From positions 299,001 through 363,000 of the forward strand of contig JASPKZ010007294.1 in assembly GCA_030220185.1 (NCBI GenBank): 64,000 nucleotides of DNA. The letters are read 5' to 3'. The notes under the pieces were generated by a model. That model was not told the DNA's origin. It did not search any database and saw only the letters and a program-made list of their open reading frames with translations. Origin of the DNA: Diploptera punctata. Lineage: Eukaryota > Arthropoda > Insecta > Blattodea > Blaberidae. How positions within the stretch are numbered: the stretch's first letter is position 1; each line of letters begins with the position of its first letter. Positions 61,031-64,000 of this stretch are shown here, one piece after another. The position numbers and the translations under genes are program-made.

Positions 61031-61819
61031 ACTATAGAGTTTTATAGGCTATAAAGAGTACAGGGCAAAAACAATCAAAATCACTATTGGTAAAATTGCG
61101 GATTTGGATTGTGTGGTATTATTGTGGTCAACACAACAAACATGGAAAAATCATTGACATTCCACTAAAATCAGCTCTGAATAAAGTGTTAAGACCTGTG
61201 TAAAATTTAATAGCAATGATGTTCATATGATATGTACTTGAATTAATTGAATATACAAGGTATTCGCGAATAGTAAGAAAATATATGATGTGAGTCCTGG
61301 TTATTATTTCACAATTACTCTTTTCCAGCATTAACCTGATAAATATTTTCATTTTTTCTAAAATAAACTTGCTCAAGTAAGGTCTGTCAAAAGTGACAAA
61401 GTATACAATAAAAAACATTAGACAATGCAGAGACAAAACATTAAATTTATGAACATATAACGTAGGTATAGAACTAAAGCATAGTTGAAAGGGCAATTTT
61501 GAATGAAGAGGGAAAAATAGGACCAGGATTCAGAAAGTGGTCATATAGATGACTTGTTAAGATGGAGGTTGAGCACTTAAGCGTGCTTGTTACGATTTGT
61601 GCTGAGATCTTTATCAATATCTAGTTGCTTCAAAAATGACCCTGTTATACCTCCAGCGCCTACAAGTAAAATTTAACATAGATGATGTTCAGATGGTAGG
61701 CCTATTACCTTGTAATAAGGAATACTAGGATCAGCAAGTTCACTCCATTTGGTTGTTTAAAGCTGGATTCAAAAGTATTGTAGGATCGATGATGAGAGTG
61801 GAATTGTTACTTATAACAA
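61031..61819. other. Unassigned AT-rich DNA
   Basis: The minus-strand open frame at 61128-61496 has hydrophobic stretches but no motif and an AT-driven composition. Not called. Confidence 0.4.
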
Positions 61820-62254
61820 TAATGTAACTAACTCGCTGGCACTATCGAAACTGTAGGTTCATGGCTGGGCGGACATAAACTCTCTATACATCCCTATCCT
61901 CAGCTAATGTTTTACAATCATTCCCTGCATAATCTACTTCCTCAAATCATGGTTAATGTTATTCTCCCACCTCATTCTTGGTCTACCAACAGGGCGTTCT
62001 CCTTCTGGTTTTCCTATAAGAAGCTTCCATGCACGATTTTCATTCCCCATTCGTGCCAAATGTCCTGCCCATCGCAGTCTACGAGACTTTACTGTTCTCA
62101 TTATATCTGGCTTCCTATAAAGACCATGTAATTCACTGCTATGTAGTATTTTCCATTCACCTGTCTGTTCAACTTCCTTTGGTCCAAACATTTTCCCAAG
62201 AACTTGATTCTCAAATACTCGTAATCTTCTTTTCTCCCTTAAAGTAAGAGTCCA
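61820..62254 (-). mobile_element. Family A LINE, C-terminal fragment (minus)
   Basis: The minus-strand frame reads FGPKEVEQTGEWKILHSSEL, HGLYRKPDIMRTVKSRRLRW, AGHLARMGNENRAWKLLIGK and GERPVGRPRMRWENNINHD. The 3' end is GATAGTGCCAGCGAG with a (GTTA)n tail at 61826-61836. The 62.19-61.93 kb part is open. Confidence 0.88.
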
Positions 62255-62429
62255 TAATCATATTAAAACGACTTGTCGGCCATTCCGTGAACTTTCTCGT
62301 TGACTGTGAACTTTTTGATTGAATATCTATATTCCATTGTTGTATACAGAATATTATTCAATATTGGGTACTGTGATAAAGTAAATATTTGAATTTGTGA
62401 TAGGCTACTGATAATTCCCATTAGGGGTG

Positions 62430-62875
62430 CTGTTAATGGAGTGTTGCAAGAATATTGGTTCTCCGAAATGTACGCCCAGACAAAATTCTAAAATTTTATA
62501 AAACAATGACTCTTTCAACTCTATTTTATGGCTCTGAAAACTGGACTCTTACTACAGGTAAATTAAATAGGATAGTAGCTGCAGAAATGAAGTTATTAAG
62601 ACCTTTAGTGGGTTATACACTTTATGTCCACATGCGTAATGAAGATATCCGCAAAGCTGTCAATACACCAGCAATAACTGAATCCTTTCAAATATATGAA
62701 AATAATTGGCATGAACACCTTCTTAGAATGCCAAACAATAGACTACCTCAACAGTTATTGAACTACAGACCCACAGGACGAAGAGACCAAGGAAGACCTA
62801 AGAAGAGATGGAGGGATCAATTTCTATCCTGAAGCGGAACAGATCAATGCCTAATCCACCACGTTACTCTTACTT
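62430..62875 (+). mobile_element. Family B LINE, C-terminal fragment
   Basis: Open frame 62455-62832: KILKFYKTMTLSTLFYGSEN, RIVAAEMKLLRPLVGYTL, NWHEHLLRMPNNRLPQQLLN and PTGRRDQGRPKKRWRDQFLS. Then GCGGAACAGATCAATGCCTA, the conserved 3' UTR start of family B. The RT core is missing and the usual tail is absent. Confidence 0.85.
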
Positions 62876-63168
62876 AAAACTTATAAAATTTGTAACATGT
62901 GATAATTTACTTAGATTTTGTTTTACAATATTACTGAAAGGCAACTTCTACGAAATTCCAACGTCACTCCCCTGTTAATTTATAATGATTAATTTTGTAT
63001 TTTTAAATTAATCTTTTAAGTATTATATTTTTTCTAATATACAGTAACAGTTAGGCCTAAGTGGATATTTGTTATTTATTTAATATAACTGTTACCGGTA
63101 ATGACTAACAATAAAGGAAAATTATGTTCTTAATATCGTAAATGATTATTGTTCAATATATATATTGT
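62876..63168. other. Unassigned AT-rich DNA
   Basis: Nothing recognised. TAGGCCTA near 63053. Confidence 0.4.
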
Positions 63169-63500
63169 TCACCGCAGTGATCTCGAGGTAGCGTGCTGGC
63201 TTCTCACGCAGTGGGCCCGGGTTCGATTACCGGTCGGGACAGCCCTCTTGGGTGAGGCTTTTTCGGGTTTTTTCCTCACCTGTAAGACAAATGTCAGGAA
63301 GCTTACGGCCCAACGGTCCCCGAAAATCATCCGGCCATCATCATCATCCTTATCATTATTAGCATCATCCTTCACCGGTGTAGAAAGCAACGGGAAGCTA
63401 CCACACCAATAATTCCCTAGTAAAGCTGCAAAGCATAGCATGAAAATGCAATGCTTGCAGTGAAAGACCTGCCCACGGGCAGAATTAATATGGATGGAAG
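63169..63500 (+). mobile_element. SINE F1, copy 6
   Basis: Full-length F1: CCGGG-TTCGATT-ACCGG T-arm (about 63219), CCTCACCTGTAAGACAAATG, GAAAGCAACGGGAAGCTACC, CATAGCATGAAAATGCAATG and a TATGGATGGA end. It lies between CAATATATATATTG and a TATATATA tract. Confidence 0.92.
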
Positions 63501-63504
63501 TATG

Positions 63505-63505
63505 G

Positions 63506-63536
<31 letters not shown>

Positions 63537-63537
63537 A
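63505..63537. repeat. (TA)n microsatellite
   Basis: TA tract immediately 3' of SINE F1 copy 6. Confidence 0.93.
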
Positions 63538-64000
63538 CTTATATATCACTCTCCCTCGTACTTTCTCTTTTCCTCTTTATCTCTCTGTCTCTTTGTCACT
63601 GCCATAATTTTCCTTAATAAGTACTTTTACTAGTCACAAAACTCCCTGGAATTTCAAGGACAAGGCCTATTTGAACTCTGCGACACATAACTTACATATT
63701 TATTTTAGCACAAGTTGATCTTACTGAATGATGACCTTGAAGACACAACACGAATATAAGATAAGGCAACAAATAAAATGTGCAGATGATGTGGGTGATT
63801 ATGATATTAGTTGATGCTCTAAGAGAATTTGGACTTTCGGTTTTTTTCTTAATACGTGAGCAGAAACTTGAAAAAAAACTTTATCAGGAACAATTGTTCC
63901 TATCATGGGTCAAACTAATCCCCTTGAATCCGAGACAAGAACGTTATGCTTACACAACACAAGTGAATGTCGTGTAAGAAGAAAATAAATATTGAAAGGT
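63538..64000. other. Unassigned DNA to the window end
   Basis: The open frame at 63780-63977 shows no motif. No repeat recognised. Confidence 0.4.

Noticed and set aside
61128..61496. Possible membrane protein on the minus strand
   Set aside because: The hydrophobic stretches reflect AT-rich codons; there is no family signature and no supporting context.

Overview
The window is intergenic, transposon-dominated DNA from an insect genome, most likely a cockroach or close blattodean. It is AT-rich. It carries long (ATT)n, (TA)n and (CT)n tracts, several families of decayed non-LTR retrotransposons (LINEs), tRNA-derived SINEs and one LTR element. My impression that the main LINE family resembles reverse transcriptases annotated in Periplaneta americana is recall, not a search. 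I see no convincing host protein-coding gene, rRNA, functional tRNA gene or CRISPR. Almost all long open frames are LINE reverse-transcriptase (RT) fragments, one Gag, or microsatellite artefacts.

Layout. 0-6.7 kb: a tRNA-like fragment, then two minus-strand RTE-like LINEs (about 2.35-4.04 and 4.05-6.59 kb). 6.7-13.3 kb: a LINE scrap, AT-rich modular repeats, a small hairpin element, an inverted-repeat element rich in GTCCACTTTA motifs, and four SINEs. 14.3-18.1 kb: more SINEs and the best-preserved family A LINE (plus strand). 18.1-28.6 kb: mostly unassigned DNA with a GC-rich island, SINEs and a compound ATT array of about 570 bp. 28.6-30.65 kb: a minus-strand LINE split by a plus-strand LINE fragment. 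32.3-37.9 kb: a minus-strand LTR retrotransposon with gag but no pol, ending in a head-to-head LTR palindrome with an 18-nt tRNA primer-binding site at its centre. 38.1-44.3 kb: LINE 3' ends, a second copy of the inverted-repeat element, and a three-layer nest of insertions. 44.8-64 kb: modular repeats, SINEs, further LINE fragments (families A, B, jockey-like, CR1/L2-like), a broken pogo/Tigger-like transposase and a candidate terminal-inverted-repeat element.

LINE family names used here: A, ends with the motif RVFENKVLRKIFGP and a short tandem tail such as (AAGT)n; B, ends with GRRxxGRPxxRW and an (ATG)n/(ATC)n tail; C, carries an AP-endonuclease remnant and ends in an ATT-type tail; D, known only from C-terminal scraps.

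The observation I think most deserves checking is the 8-mer TAGGCCTA. By hand I count about 22 copies, and about 36 of its core AGGCCT, in 64 kb of AT-rich DNA. In two LINE copies it can be aligned as an exact 6-bp GGCCTA insertion at a TA, adding Gly-Leu without breaking the frame. In one SINE copy the decayed form TAGGTCTA is likewise a 6-bp insertion. This looks like a dispersed micro-insertion, possibly the excision scar of a TA-targeting transposon.
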